A DNA stretch of 64,000 nucleotides from Puccinellia tenuiflora (taxonomy: Eukaryota; Streptophyta; Magnoliopsida; Poales; Poaceae), in NCBI GenBank assembly GCA_012064385.1, contig QRDG01000135.1, positions 668,660 to 732,659 of the forward strand. The letters are read 5' to 3'. Positions 24,242-36,331 of this stretch are shown here, one piece after another. Each line of letters opens with the position of its first letter. Position 1 is the stretch's first letter. The notes under the pieces are model-generated. The model was not told the origin of the DNA. It saw only the letters and a program-made list of their open reading frames with translations, and made no database searches. The position numbers and the translations under genes were made by a program.

Positions 24242-26629
24242 TTAACCATCCGAGTTTGGAAGGTAAATACGATGGAAGTTGTTCTTCCTGAGGGCCTTGC
24301 GGCAAGTAGGACATTTCTTCTGATACTGGATGGCCTGCTTGATGCACTCGGTGCAGAAGATATGGCCGCAGTTTGTTGTGGAAGGTTCCACCAGCTTGTT
24401 CCAGCACACCGGGCAAGTAAAACTCGGTTCTTTTGGAACCACTGCCTTAGCAGGTTCTTCACTAATTTTTGCTGCATTACTCGGCTGCAAGACGGAAACA
24501 TACAGTTAGAGTTGAACAAAAATAATGAGCAGTAATAAGGCCAATAAAAACTGGATACAAAAGATTCAAATGTATGGAGAAAAAAATAGAGGGTTCCTTC
24601 CACTTTGTTCCAACATATCCTCTAGCATATTGGATAATCATATCAATGCATGACATCTACACTACAGATGGTAAGATGGTCCTTGAAATTTAGCTATTGC
24701 AAGTTGCGAGTTCAAAACCAGGATCTTGATGATTAGCAGCTTTCAAGAACAATCTGAAGACATCTATATTGCAAGTATGAGTGTCCTATTATCATCTACT
24801 GCTTGGAGGAAAACAAAAAAGATCTACTTATAACAAACAATTTTTACACCTGTAATACACAGAAAGGGCAGCATAGTTCACAACTCGATATGAAAGGCAA
24901 AGCTTGTACCAGAATATCAGATACCAGCTGCTATTTACATAGAGGGCAGCATAGTAGATAGCAGCAATTAAGCAGTACCCAAAGGTTGGCTCAAAGCTGG
25001 AAAATAATTGCCTTCAAAATTACGAACTTTACCTGCAGGCTGGACCCTTCTCCCCTTTCTGGGAAGAGATGCATTAGAGGCATAATCCTTGGGCGTTTGT
25101 TCCCTGCGGTATGCGAAGGCACAACAGCATTATCTAGGGGTGGGAACTGGTAGCGGATAGTCCGAATTATCCGACATTCGTATTCGAAAATTGAAAATGG
25201 AAGTGGTAAATATCCGAATCCGGACGAAATAAAAATAGAAGTGGTAAATATCCGAATCCGTTTTTACAAATACAAAACAAATGTGGTATTGAATTTTGAC
25301 ACAAATGTGGATATGGAAATGGATATATCCGTATCCGAATAAGATTTTGTTGGTAAGTTTTGATAATTCTAGCCCGATATGGAAATTTCTCAACCTAAAA
25401 TAGTAATAAAGTGATCAGTTATATTATTCTATGATTGAAATTTAAAGAAGTGTGTATTATATAGCTATATTTATCACTATTTCATTGTATATTTAACTCG
25501 TTATAAGATACGAGTCTACTATTTCGTTATATTCGTTTCCGATCCGAATTGAGAAAACATCCGATCCGAATTCGTATTCGATTAACATCCGCTCCGCATT
25601 CGTATTCGACAACATCCGAATTCGTATCCGTATTCGTTTAAAAAATATGGAAACGGATGTGGGAAGGGCACTATCCGATCCGCATCCGATCCGTTTCCAC
25701 CCCTAGCATTATCATCATGGAACACTACTGACTGAATAAACCATAAAGCAAATACAATAAGGTCATAAGGAACCTCAAATGACTGGGAATCAGGTACCAT
25801 TCAGTGTTTGACACATGCAGTATCTTACAGCAAACGATTACGATGGGGAATAAAAAAAAGGTCAGACAACTAGTCAAATTTTGAGCATATCTTATATGGT
25901 AGCTGCCACGTTTGAAAAATAGATGTCATCATGCTATAATCAGCACCTGCAGTCATCTTAGCAGCATGATGATATACGGGTAAGAACCCAAAATCTTCCA
26001 TGTTATTCACGAATTAGTGCTAGAAGAATCTACTAACACTACTCATATTAGAGATATGAAGAGTTTATCGCCCAAATTCTACTACGTTATAAGCCAAACA
26101 TTTCTATGAAATGCAATGTACGTAGTTTGTAAGGTACTAACCTTCTGGGGGAGCATCTACCTCCAGATCAACTACTGTCACAGGTTGCCTTCTAGTTCTC
26201 CGATTCCCCCTCTGCAGAATGCAAGGTAGTTTGATATGAGTGACACAAATGAATGAAATGATGCATGGTTGTAGATATTTTGTTCAACAAGAAAATCTGA
26301 GTCAAGTAACACGCACTCTGCTTCTTAAACATCACTATGGACCCAATGTCATAATATCAATTCTTAAAAAGTGAAGTACAAGATCTTTGATTCAAAGACA
26401 AGAGCAAGCAATTTACCGGGGGAGGCACTTGTGAAGGCGATACCGCCTGCACTTCATCGTCGAGCGCTTCCACATCAATAGGTGATGCGCGCGCACCAGG
26501 GGAGATTGATAGCCCATGAGGGTTCCCCGCCACCGGCGAGCTTGCATCCAAGTTCACAACAACTTTATCAGCAGATCCATCTTGCGATTGCCTCCTTGCG
26601 GCACGCCGTGCACTGTTGGTACTACTCAT
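24242..26629 (-). CDS. RNF4-like RING finger E3 ubiquitin ligase, candidate SUMO-targeted (STUbL)
   Basis: Four coding exons on the minus strand: 26629-26417, 26211-26142, 25103-25033 and 24484-24242 (stop TAA 24244-24242). All junctions are GT..AG and the frame is continuous, giving 198 aa. A 5' UTR exon probably ends at 27339 (donor GTAAGT at 27338-27333), with an acceptor just before 26640; the 3' UTR also seems spliced (donor right after the stop, acceptor near 24130). The C-terminal RING is C3HC4: C142, C145, C157, H159, C162, C165, C176, C179. Upstream are SUMO-interaction-like motifs: KVVVNLD (22-28), VTVVDLE (82-88) and a weaker IDVEAL (51-56). Known role of such proteins: ubiquitinating SUMO-conjugated nuclear proteins. 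The STUbL role here is inference; a RING E3 is certain by motif. Confidence 0.88.
25135..25705. mobile_element. hAT-like non-autonomous element in an intron of the RING gene
   Basis: TAGGGGTGGGAAC at 25135 and GTTTCCACCCCTA at 25705 are inverted ends; the 8-bp direct repeat GCATTATC flanks both sides (25127-25134 and 25706-25713), as hAT insertion predicts. The interior is made of many variants of ATCCGAATTCGTATTCG. It sits in the second coding intron, so splicing removes it. Confidence 0.85.
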
Positions 26630-27338
26630 GCCTATATACCTGTGATGCTTTATACTCACCTTTAACTCCCTTGAGCTCCAGAGTCAACCTGTATTTAAGA
26701 GGTGCATGGTTCAGTTCAGTCTACTGTTCTACGACCATTTTGCATTACAGGAATCCAACCCTACCATCTGAAAGTACTAGTATATGGCTTTTGTTCAAAA
26801 GGTAAGACTATCTTGGCAAAACCATGCTGAAATATGAACAAAATAAAACTAAAAACAAAGACTCCTTGACCAGAAATGCTGAAGAAAAAAGCTCATTAGC
26901 CTCTTCTCGTTTGAGGAAATTGAACCACAGACAAGTCGTACTATTCGGCACAAACCTAGCGACCCGCGAACCCGGCAACCGAATCAATCGCCGAAAAATA
27001 ACGGAGCAGGAAGGGAATCCTAGCAGGGGGCCGAAGCCGGATAATCCTATGGAAGGTAACCGAAAATGGACAAAGACAACGAAGCGCACAAGCAATCAAA
27101 TAACCCCCTAAATCCTAATCCCGACAGAGATCTACCGAATCGACCGGCCCGCGCAGCACGAACTCCGCCGAGCGAAGCCGATCTACAGGACCTGCGCCCG
27201 CAACCGAATCAGGAACTCCTCGTCGGTTCCTCCCAATCGAATCGAACGCGGACAGACGAAGAAGACGATCTAAAAAACAAAACAGATCGAAGCGTACGCC
27301 CGTACGTACGTACAGAGGGACGGGGATTCCGCACTTAC

Positions 27339-27450
27339 TCGAGCACGGCGGAGCGAGCGATGGATGGATTGACCGGAAGTCAGCAGCACGAACCCCACGA
27401 ACGCGACACGATATCTCTCCCCCTCTTCCCTCGGCGTGTTTAAAAGGGAG
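27339..27450 (-). promoter_or_regulatory. Probable first UTR exon and core promoter of the RING gene
   Basis: Reading leftwards, an AT-rich TTTTAAAC (about 27438-27445) precedes a CT-rich leader and a GTAAGT donor at 27338. No cDNA support, so the transcription start is only approximate. Confidence 0.4.
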
Positions 27451-27829
27451 CAAAATGGCGGCGGCGCGAGGCCCCCTCCTTTTTTTCCCCTCCGCTGGAC
27501 CCACCTGTCAGAGGCTGGTGTGGTGGTACCCGCTGTCAGAGGGCCGTGTTTGAGACGGGGAACTCGCCGGATTTGGGGGATCGGCGGTAGGGCGGGGCAC
27601 GGTGAACTGGGCGGTCGGACACTCGGACGGGGAGGGATCGGACAGCGGTGGGAAGACTTGGTTGACCATGGGTTTCTAACTTTCTATAGCGTGCAATTTC
27701 CCGTAAATTGCGCTCCCCGACACACGTCACCGCGCACGTAGAGTCTCGACGTCAACGAAGTCACCAACCAGCGGACTCATGTCTTGAGGACTAGACAGTA
27801 AATGCCTTGCGCATTTGACGCTGGAATTA
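27451..27829. other. Upstream region, nothing further recognised
   Basis: GC-rich sequence upstream of the RING gene with no conserved coding region; no repeat ends seen. Confidence 0.4.
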
Positions 27830-28157
27830 GAGCATCTCCTCCAACACGACACCCTCAATTTATGTTCAATTTAGGGGTTAATATGACGTGTTGTCTGTCC
27901 CGTCCCATTTCTCTCTGCCGCGTGTCACGCTGCTGCGTTGCTTGGGAAAGTGGCGTCATCCGTCATGTACGCGCGTGTCCTGATCACCTGCATGGCGTCA
28001 TTAACCCCGAGCAAACCCCCAAGTTTGGAGGTCCGCTCGGGTGTGCCAGACAGAAATTTGGCCGGACGGAAGTTTTGGGGTGTCGATGTGGCCGGTTTTC
28101 GTGTCTGGCATCCTAGTGATTCTTTGGGGTGCTTTAAGGGTCCTGGTGGAGATGCTC
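27830..28157. mobile_element. Harbinger/Tourist-type MITE
   Basis: GAGCATCTCCTCC at 27830 and GGTGGAGATGCTC ending at 28157 are inverted ends of the Harbinger type. The flanks are TTA on the left and TAA on the right, compatible with a diverged TWA duplication. 328 bp, no coding capacity. Confidence 0.75.
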
Positions 28158-29509
28158 TAACCATTTTATTTAGACGGTCTAACCATCATCATCTAAGTCA
28201 ATGATTTTTCTGTTGACCGTAAGACAATATTTCTTTTAAATTTCTTCATTTCCTCATTAGTTAGCCTATTGTTCTTTGAGTTTGGTTTTCCTGTTTTCTC
28301 CAATTGTGACTAGAACAGCTTCGAAAAAACTTCATCCTTCTTCCCCCCCCCCCCCCCCTACTGAAAACCAAAAACTGGGCCAATTAGAACCTATGGCTAC
28401 AACTAAAATATTTTTGGGCTTTACAAAAAAAGAACCACCACACCTGCTCAAACATCTACGACAAAGCCACATCGAAAATCAAAGGATCAAAGAAAATGAG
28501 TGACAGAAGGGCGAACAAGAACACGACCCCACGGAAAAAGGAGGAAATGAGGAAGAAGAAAACATAATGAAGAAAGTAGTAGGATATGAACAAACATTTG
28601 GATCTCAGGAACCTCTCTCTGTCCAGCCATGTCAACCCCCTATCAATCTTTCTCTTTGTCTTGATCAAGCATGTAGCTATATAGCCTCTCCACTTTGTAT
28701 GCCCTTGATGTTTTGACTGCATACAAATTGATCTAGAGTTTGGCAATCTATAAAGTGACATGCTTTTTGGTATATAAATCATAAAATTTGTGTTTGCTTG
28801 CACCACACCACACTAAAAAATCAAATCAACAAAACTAGTTCCTACAAATTTGGTACATTCAAAGCACACACATACCCATCTATTACTTCTACAAAAAATG
28901 GTGAACATGGAAAAAAAAATCCTGGTAGAACTAAAGAAAACTGAAAGAAAATAGAGGTATAGCACGCGGTAGTTGTTTCAGTGGAGCACGTCGCGTTGGT
29001 GTCACACATGAGTCGGAGCGGCACCTCGCGGTTACTCCCTCGGTGGAGCGTGAGTCTAAGGAGCACAAAATTAGTGGTTAGGCGAGGTGGACAACCGGAG
29101 CAGTGCTGCGGGAGAGTGGAGATGGGAACGACATCAACGAACCATAGGAGGTCGGAGCAGCAGACACATGGAGACAGAGGGAGCCCATGGATGGTAGTGT
29201 AGGCGACGATGATCTGCAGGCGACAACGCCAGTTACTGACGGCTCAGGGTCTTCTAGGTCCAGGCCTCATGTAGATATATCTTGTTTTGCATAGGAGAGA
29301 ACAAAACCGTTACCTAGTTTGTGTGATCGCATTTTTTACGGGTTGGTACTCGGCCAAGAAAAAATTATGTTTCAGTATCTTTTTACCTTTGTTTTGTGTG
29401 CTTCATTACCTCGGATCAGACAATGACACAACATTCAGCGCGATACATGATGTATTATGTCGACATGATGGACGAAAAACCTGAATGATATATCGAATTG
29501 AAAATCATA
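28158..29509. other. Intergenic with a C16 run, nothing else recognised
   Basis: A run of 16 C lies at 28343-28358. The remainder has no supported gene or repeat structure. Confidence 0.45.
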
Positions 29510-29732
29510 GGGGTCGTTTGGATCCCATCATTTCACAGGAATTCATTTTCTGATTACATGCCCAACGTGTTTGGCTGTCATGAAATTGAAATGTTATTTC
29601 AATTGGAATTCTAGAGAATGTCTTTACTATGTTAAGTCAATTCTTGTTCCTAACCCTGTCATTTCTATGAAATTCATTTTATTTTATTTCATTTTAGCCA
29701 AATGAAATAAAATGATGGATCCAAACGACCCC
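29510..29732. mobile_element. MITE with GGGGTCGTTTGGATCC ends
   Basis: GGGGTCGTTTGGATCC (29510) is mirrored by GGATCCAAACGACCCC (to 29732) and the inner CATTTCA-rich arms also pair. 223 bp. It ends about 380 bp before the start codon of the VID27-like gene, so it may lie in that gene's promoter. Confidence 0.75.
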
Positions 29733-30113
29733 TTAACTCCAAACATAATTTGATAGCTAGGCAGGGTTGGATATCTAGCAAGTCGGCACGATCGATGGCT
29801 TTAAAATTGATTGAGAGTTTAAAATTTGATCAAAATCCCCCAATTCACTAGTCGGCGAAGCAACCGATGACACGCGCATCATGATCCCCGTCGCCTGCCC
29901 GCGTGGAGCGCGTCGCGTCAGTCCCACGCACCGACTCTCCCCTCCCCTCCTCCGTCCCCCACGTCTATCTCCACACGATCGCATCACCATACATATACCC
30001 CGCCTTCTCCTGCGGCACGGGGACCGACCTGATTGATCACTTTCCTCTCCTCCGATTCCCTCCCCGATCACCTCGCACCCGAATTCCCCTCTCGGCTCAC
30101 TGAACCAACCACC

Positions 30114-33079
30114 ATGGGCGGCGCCAACAGCCGCGAGGACCTCGACCTCACCTCCTCCTCCGGCGAGGAGGACGACGACGAGTACGAGGGCGAGGAGTAC
30201 GACCCGCGGTCCCCCGCCTCCGGGGCCACGGCCACGCGGCGGGACGACCCGCTCCGGTCCACCACCCCCGCCGGGATCGAGTTCCTCGACGCCAAGCTCA
30301 AGGCCCTCGATCTCAAGTACAAGCAGCCGTCCAACGCCGCCAGGCTCTACCTCCACGTCGGCGGCGCCTCCGCCGACGCGCGCTGGGTGCCCGCCCTGCG
30401 CCGCGCCACCTACGCCTTCGTCGACAAGGCGGCGGAGGAGGAGGACGGCGACCGACCTCGGTGGGTCCTAGAGGTGGGCCCGGGCCGGCGGGTCTCGGCG
30501 CCCGTGGGCGCCGACCTCCAGCTCAAGGCCCTCCCCGCGCAGCGCCGGGTCGACTTCGCCGCGCACGGGTCCGTGTGGGCGATGCGGCTCCCCGACGACA
30601 CCGCCTTCCGCCGCTTCCGTGAGGAGTACGACCGCTGCCTCTTCGAGAACACGTACGGGGTGGAGGCCACCGACGAGGGCCGCAGGGAGGTCTTCGGCGC
30701 CGACTTCGCTGCCTGGGCGCGCCCCGCCGAGGCCGACGACGCCGTGTGGGCCGACGCGGAGGACGGCCTCAGCCCTCCCCCACGCGCCTCCGCCTCCTCG
30801 GGCAGGGACCTGCTCGAGGAGTTCGAGGAGGAGGCAGGGGACGGCACCGGCATTCAGAGCCTGGCCCTCGGCGCGCTCGACAACAGCTTCCTCGTCGGTG
30901 GCGCCGGGATACAGGTTGTCAAGAACTTCAGCCACGGCGTGCACGGGAAGGGCGTGTCCGTGAAGATCTCGGGCGGCCGTGGCGGCAGTACCACCACCTC
31001 CTACTCCACGCCTAAGAAGGCCCTGCTGATGCGCGGCGAGACCAACATGCTGCTCATGAGCCCCGGAGACACCGGCGCGCCCCGTTCCAACGGCGTCCAC
31101 CATGTCGACATTGAGACCGGCAAGGTTGTCACGGAGTGGCGGTTTGAGAAGGATGGAACCGACATCACGATGCGGGACATTGCCAACGACAGTAAGAGCT
31201 CCCAGCTCGAGCCCTCCGGGTCAACCTTCTTGGGGCTGGATGACAACCGGCTCTGCAGGTGGGATATGCGTGACGCCAGGGGCAGGGTGCAGACGATCGG
31301 TAGCTCCTCTGAGTCGCCGGTGCTGCACTGGTCGCAGGGCCATCAGTTCTCACGGGGCACCAACTTCCAATGCTTTGCAAGTACTGGGGACGGTTCAATT
31401 GTTGTTGGTTCTATCGATGGTAAGATTAGGCTATATTCCAAGAGTTCGATGAGGATGGCGAAGACAGCGTTCCCAGGTCTCGGATCGCCAATCAGGCATG
31501 TGGATGTTACTTACGACGGGAAGTGGATTCTGGGCACGACAGACACATACTTGGTTTTGATCTGCACCATCTTCAAGGACAAGGATGGGAAAGACAAAAC
31601 CGGCTTCAGTGGGCGTATGGGAAACAGGATCGCGGCGCCAAGGTTGCTGAAGCTCAGTCCACTGGATTCTATCTTGGCTGGGAATGACAACAAATTCCAT
31701 GGTGGACAGTTTTCATGGGTAAGGGTCAAATTCTTATTCAGGCACATAATATTATATGATGTTTCCTATTCCTATTTCGTATTCCAAATTAATGTTATAT
31801 GTGTGCAAGATTAGCAATTCATCTAGAGTTACATAGAGTCCTGATTATAGGAAAACTGCAGTGAAAGTGCTATGCTAATAGTACTCAGTTAAGGCAAGTG
31901 TTTGCTATCCATAATGGCAGTTCTGTACTAACTTGTTGTAGGTCTAATGAAATCTGACAAAAAATTATCTCAATTGGCCTGTTGGGGAAAAATGACTAAA
32001 TTCATGCATTCTACTCCATCTTGACAAACTACTGAAACCATGAATCTATATGACACTGGTTAGCATCCCCATCTCGATGTGGTAGTGTGATGACTTCTAG
32101 GGTAACTGACAATTTTTTGATCCATCTCAAATTAGACTGCATTACTTCTCGGTACTATATCAAATAGCCGATAAACAATGTGTTGCCTTAGTTATTCAAT
32201 TACGGTCATTAGATATACTAATATTTACCCAAGTTTGATCTGTACAGATTTTTTTTTTTAAAATTGATTGCCGCTTTCGCCTTGGAATTTTAGTACTGTT
32301 GCCAAAGGCTATTGAGCAGAAGTAACTCATAGCTCCTTAATGGACTAATGAGAAGAACTAAGTTCAATTCACAGCACAAACGCCAATTTAGAACCAACAA
32401 CAGCTGAACCATATCTGAAATATCCTCTGTTTTTTAGTGAAACTACTCTGTGACTTGAGCGCCTAGATATGAAACTTTGGCCACTGGAAGTTTGACATTT
32501 GCCAATACCTTTTGTTGTTCACTGATTATTTGACATCTTCCTTCAGTTGGAAGTACGGTATACAATGTTTGGGAAATATCACGGTGTACGGATGTTTCTA
32601 TTTTGTGAGACTTGAATGCAGTAGTTCGTTTATCATGTCCATTGCGCGTTTCCAAAGTTATATACCCCAGTTCTTGTTATTTATCTTCTGAAAATGTTAA
32701 TTTGCTCACAAATGGTTTCTTACAAGTTCCTTAATTTTTAAGTATTATCAAGGGTATCGTCTGATGCGTGTTCCTCCGTGTGCTGTAATTTATACAGGTA
32801 ACAGAGAATGGAAAGCAAGAAAAGCATCTTGTTGCGACAGTCGGCAAATTCAGTCTCATATGGAACTTCCACCAAGTGAAGGACAGCAACCACCACTGCT
32901 ACCGTGACCAGGAGGGCCTCAAGAGCTGCTACTGCTACAAGGTTGTGCTCAAGGAGGAATCCATCGTAGACAGCCGCTTCATGCACGAGAACTTCGCGAC
33001 GTCCGACTCACCTGATGCTCCTCTGGTGGTTGCCACCCCGATGAAAGTCAGCTCCTTCAGCGTAGCAAACAGGCGCTGA
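30114..33079 (+). CDS. CYPRO4: VID27-like protein (plant CYPRO4)
   Basis: Two exons, 30114-31718 and 32798-33079, joined in phase 0 across a 1079-bp GT..AG intron, encode 628 aa. The start is chosen at ATG 30114 because the context is ACCACCATGGG and the protein then begins MGGANS; an in-frame ATG 81 bp upstream adds an unlikely leader. Features: an acidic stretch (residues 18-29), then the VID27 core (YLHVGG, FRRFREEYDRCLFENTYG), an acidic EEFEEE, then repeated beta-propeller-like strands (LLMSPGDTG, DDNRLCRWDMRD, GDGSIVVGSIDGKIRLYS, DVTYDGKWILGTTDTYLVL). The second exon holds the C-terminal strands (KHLVATVGKFSLIWNF, EESIVDSRFM). Yeast Vid27 gave the family its name; the plant role is poorly known. 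MGxxxS fits N-myristoylation (inference). No break seen. Confidence 0.92.
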
Positions 33080-34322
33080 ATCTGACGTTTTTTCCATTCT
33101 GAATCGTAGTGTTAGAACTTGCAGGTTTCTGTGCAGCTTGATTGGTTTCGTCACTTGGTTTGTTACTTGGTTTCTTGTGTAGTGTTTTGTACTTGTCTAG
33201 TTATAGGGGAGGCTCCTTGTTTCCAAAATAACATGGCTGTTGAGTGTTGACAATGATGTTCTTGGTCGATTTAATGGCCTTTTATAAAGTTTTGAGTTGC
33301 GCTTGTGACTTGTGAGTGTAACCCATTCGTGGAGTGACAGAATGTATGTTCGCCAGACTACTTTTGTGTTTAGATTCTGTAAATTCAGCTGAATGCTAGT
33401 ACTTTCTCCCTTGGTATTTCACCTCTGTTCGTGGATGTATTCATATTTGTTTGAGATGGAAAATGTATTCTTTTCGAGTGGCCAAGACCACTTACGCACC
33501 CTCGGTTGCTTTCTGATTACTGCACGCGGATGTTTCTGCTCAAAATCAAGCAACAGCTCTGACTCCTATGTGAGGAGATTTTAGACTAGTCACAATGGGG
33601 GTATCATAGCTAGTATCATGCATGCCATGTTGGCAAAAAGATGATGTGGCACAACAATAAATGAAGAGAGAAGGGGTAGTGGTATCATAATATGATACCG
33701 TAACATAACGGATTTGTGAAGAAAATCTTTTGGACAAAATAAACTGACATCCTCACTTAACACTTGGGAAATGAATTATATGATAAAACTCTGGTCCACT
33801 TTTAAACCTTTGTGCGCATGACTAGGATTATAATTGCGACAATAGATGCTTCACAGAATCAGTTACATAAAAACTCCGGGAAGCAAAATAATTACAGAAT
33901 TGTAGTACAATGATGTGAAAATAAGCATTAGATTAGACCCTTATCATTGTGTAATACTTTAAAATTTTATTTATTCTGAAGTTTTTTTATAAGTGTGTGT
34001 TTTATAATATATCTGGATCTCTCGAGTTTTAACAAAGTCACAACTCAGTGGTCAGAAACAAATAATAGCGGATATATGTCACAAACACTAATAAATAGCT
34101 CAGCCACCAATACGAAGCAATAAAACTAATTTACTTGGGTAAAATTCATTAGACTCTCTAGGTTAGGTAGTTTTAATTATTATATAAAACTGTTTCTATA
34201 GTATTATAATATATAAAGTATAAGTAAATTTTTAATCCTTTAAAACTAATATAGCCTATTGACTCGCATTTACGAGGGCCACCTTACTGGAAGCTCCATA
34301 CAGATAGTTTTTCTGATACACA
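33080..34322. other. 3' UTR and intergenic of the VID27-like gene
   Basis: The first 200-300 bp are probably 3' UTR. Near 33580-33710 a GACTAGTCACAATGGGGGTA sequence resembles the start of a common grass MITE, but a matching right end was not established. Confidence 0.4.
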
Positions 34323-34334
34323 GCGTGTACTGTT

Positions 34335-34351
34335 TTTTTTTTTGAACGGGT
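34335..34351 (-). mobile_element. Micro-insertion: truncated retroposon tail
   Basis: Nine T then GAACGGGT lies between two copies of GCGTGTACTGTT (34323-34334 and 34352-34363). It is the same kind of event as at 20950: minus-strand poly(A) with a few bases of body, flanked by a 12-bp target duplication. Confidence 0.6.
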
Positions 34352-34363
34352 GCGTGTACTGTT

Positions 34364-35995
34364 ACAAACTGGGGGTTTTACGGTAGAGGCAATGTATCTA
34401 ATCCAAAATAGCAAGCATCACGAAGTGACGCCTATTGGAGCTAGGGTTCATAAAAAATCGCTAAAAAAGATCATCACGTAATCACAAATTTTGGGATAAA
34501 TATTTCACGGAATGGAAACCTCACAATTTGGTCAGCTTGACACTGTTTGTGACCAACTCGTGTTGGATTTTTTATTTTACTTGGCCCATTTAACATAACA
34601 AATCTAGAAATTTTAAAGGCCCATTCAGTTTGGTTTCATGCTATGTATAGGGAAGTGAAGAAACCTGTGATGAAAAGAAAAAAGTGTCTTTGCAAAAGAA
34701 AAAAGTCCATTTTTCATCTTTAAACTTTCACCATAAGTTCACCTTTTGTTATAAATATTTTTTTTCGTACAAAACACACCCTAAATTTTGTCGTCCGTTC
34801 GAACACCTGGTTTTGCTGATTTTCTTAAAAAAGGAACAAACCAGACACAACCATGTTGAAAACCACGGTGGAAGAAAAAACCTTGCCTTAAACACAAAAA
34901 ACTCATAGAAAGTCATGTCCCAGTCAATTTTTTTCCTCTCCCTTGAGTAGGTCGGCGCAATTTGGATTGTTTTTGTGTCTTATCGACCACCCCAACATTG
35001 TTTCGGATAAGGAAAACAATTTTTATTGGGCATCTGGCGCCTCTTTTTGATCGCTTTCGTCTCGCGTGTTCTTTCCTACTAGTGCTACCATCTTCTTCCT
35101 CCGCCCAACTCTGGCGCAACGTCTGGACCCTCTCACACTCCTCCGCGCTGGCAAGCTCTCTAGCATTACAAGAGAACTTTCCACCCTCCCCGCACAAGGA
35201 GGCAAGCTCTACCGCCGCACATCCTATGCCGAGCGCCACCTTCGTCGTGGAGCTTTTCCTGTCGTGTTGCCATCGATTCTCGTGGTCGGGGAGCTCCAGT
35301 CTCAAGTTTTGTGTGGTGTTGTGCTCAGGGAAAAGGGTGGGATTGAGAGGAATGGGTTTGGACTCCAAAGAGGCTCGTGCGTGTCGGACTGGTGAGGCCC
35401 ATCCAGCGAGGTCGGTGCTCAACATAAGGCTAGTCTTGTATGGTTTTTCGATGTTGCATATATGAATTCAAATTGAAACAAATGCGTTGTGAAGCACACA
35501 CACGAGAGTGTTTCTGGACGTTTGCTACACGTTTGTGTTTTCTCGATGTTGTATACATGTTTTCAAAATGATGCAAACATAGTTTACTTTGCTGTATTAC
35601 TATTTTATAAATATTTTGGTCTTTCTTGCATGTTTTGTAACATCCTTTTGAATTTTGTTTTGTTACAGAACGATTTGTTTTGTTAGTTTACTATTTTTGA
35701 AATGCTGCGAAACATTTTTTCAAAACAATTTTCTAAAAAAAATGTTACGATATTATTGCATAACCACTATTTTATTTCATTACTTTTCATATGTTGTGAT
35801 ACGCTTTTACATTTTTTCTAACATCTTCTAAAAATATTAAAATGATTTATTGCAATAGTTTTCACCGGATCCACCCACGAGAAAGTGACTGATTAGGTAG
35901 CAGCAGTGCTAGGGAACTGCAGAACACGACAGATGTTTATCCCCTTTGGATAATCTGTATCCGAGATATTCGTCACCTGCCCATGCTTCCAGAAT
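34364..35995. other. Intergenic, nothing recognised
   Basis: GC-richer ORF-containing stretch at 34960-35460 without family motifs, then AT-rich DNA. No terminal repeats or RNA genes found. Confidence 0.4.
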
Positions 35996-36007
35996 GAACC
36001 GAGACGT

Positions 36008-36206
36008 ACGTGGCGACTCCGACGCGCCTCGTGCCCACACGTCCGGCTTCTCTTCTCTTCATAGGGTGAGTCACTACCCTACCTGCTTCCGCCGACCAAT
36101 CCACTTGCTGGCCGACCTCAAAAAGGAAAGGGAAAAACTCTTGCCGACACACGTAGCACCCTACCGTGGCGGTCGATCAATGCTCGCGTCCAACTGCTTA
36201 TAAATA
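36008..36206 (+). promoter_or_regulatory. Promoter of the YSK3 dehydrin gene: ABRE- and DRE-like cores, TATA box
   Basis: ACGTGGC (36008-36014) matches an ABA-response element core. GCCGAC, the DRE/CRT core bound by CBF/DREB factors, occurs at about 36091, 36111 and 36144. A TATAAATA box is at 36199-36206, about 125 bp before the start codon. A GTGGCGACTCCGA block is shared with the promoter of the second dehydrin gene. Confidence 0.7.
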
Positions 36207-36331
36207 GGACCTCGGCCACCACCTGCTTAATCACACAAACACAACCACGAGCTGCAGTGTGAGTTCTAAAACAACACTTACTAGCTAGATTTCTGAGGCA
36301 AGATCAGTGTAGCATCACTCACTTGTGCAAG

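Noticed and set aside
27066..27504. ORFs of 125 and 129 codons near the RING gene promoter
   Set aside because: They overlap the inferred 5' UTR intron and first exon of the RING gene and lack family features.
30410..31103. Minus-strand ORFs of 147 and 211 codons
   Set aside because: Shadows of the GC-rich first exon of the VID27-like gene.
34913..35465. ORFs of 167-170 codons on both strands
   Set aside because: Mutually antisense, no domain, no promoter or splice context; probably old repeat sequence.
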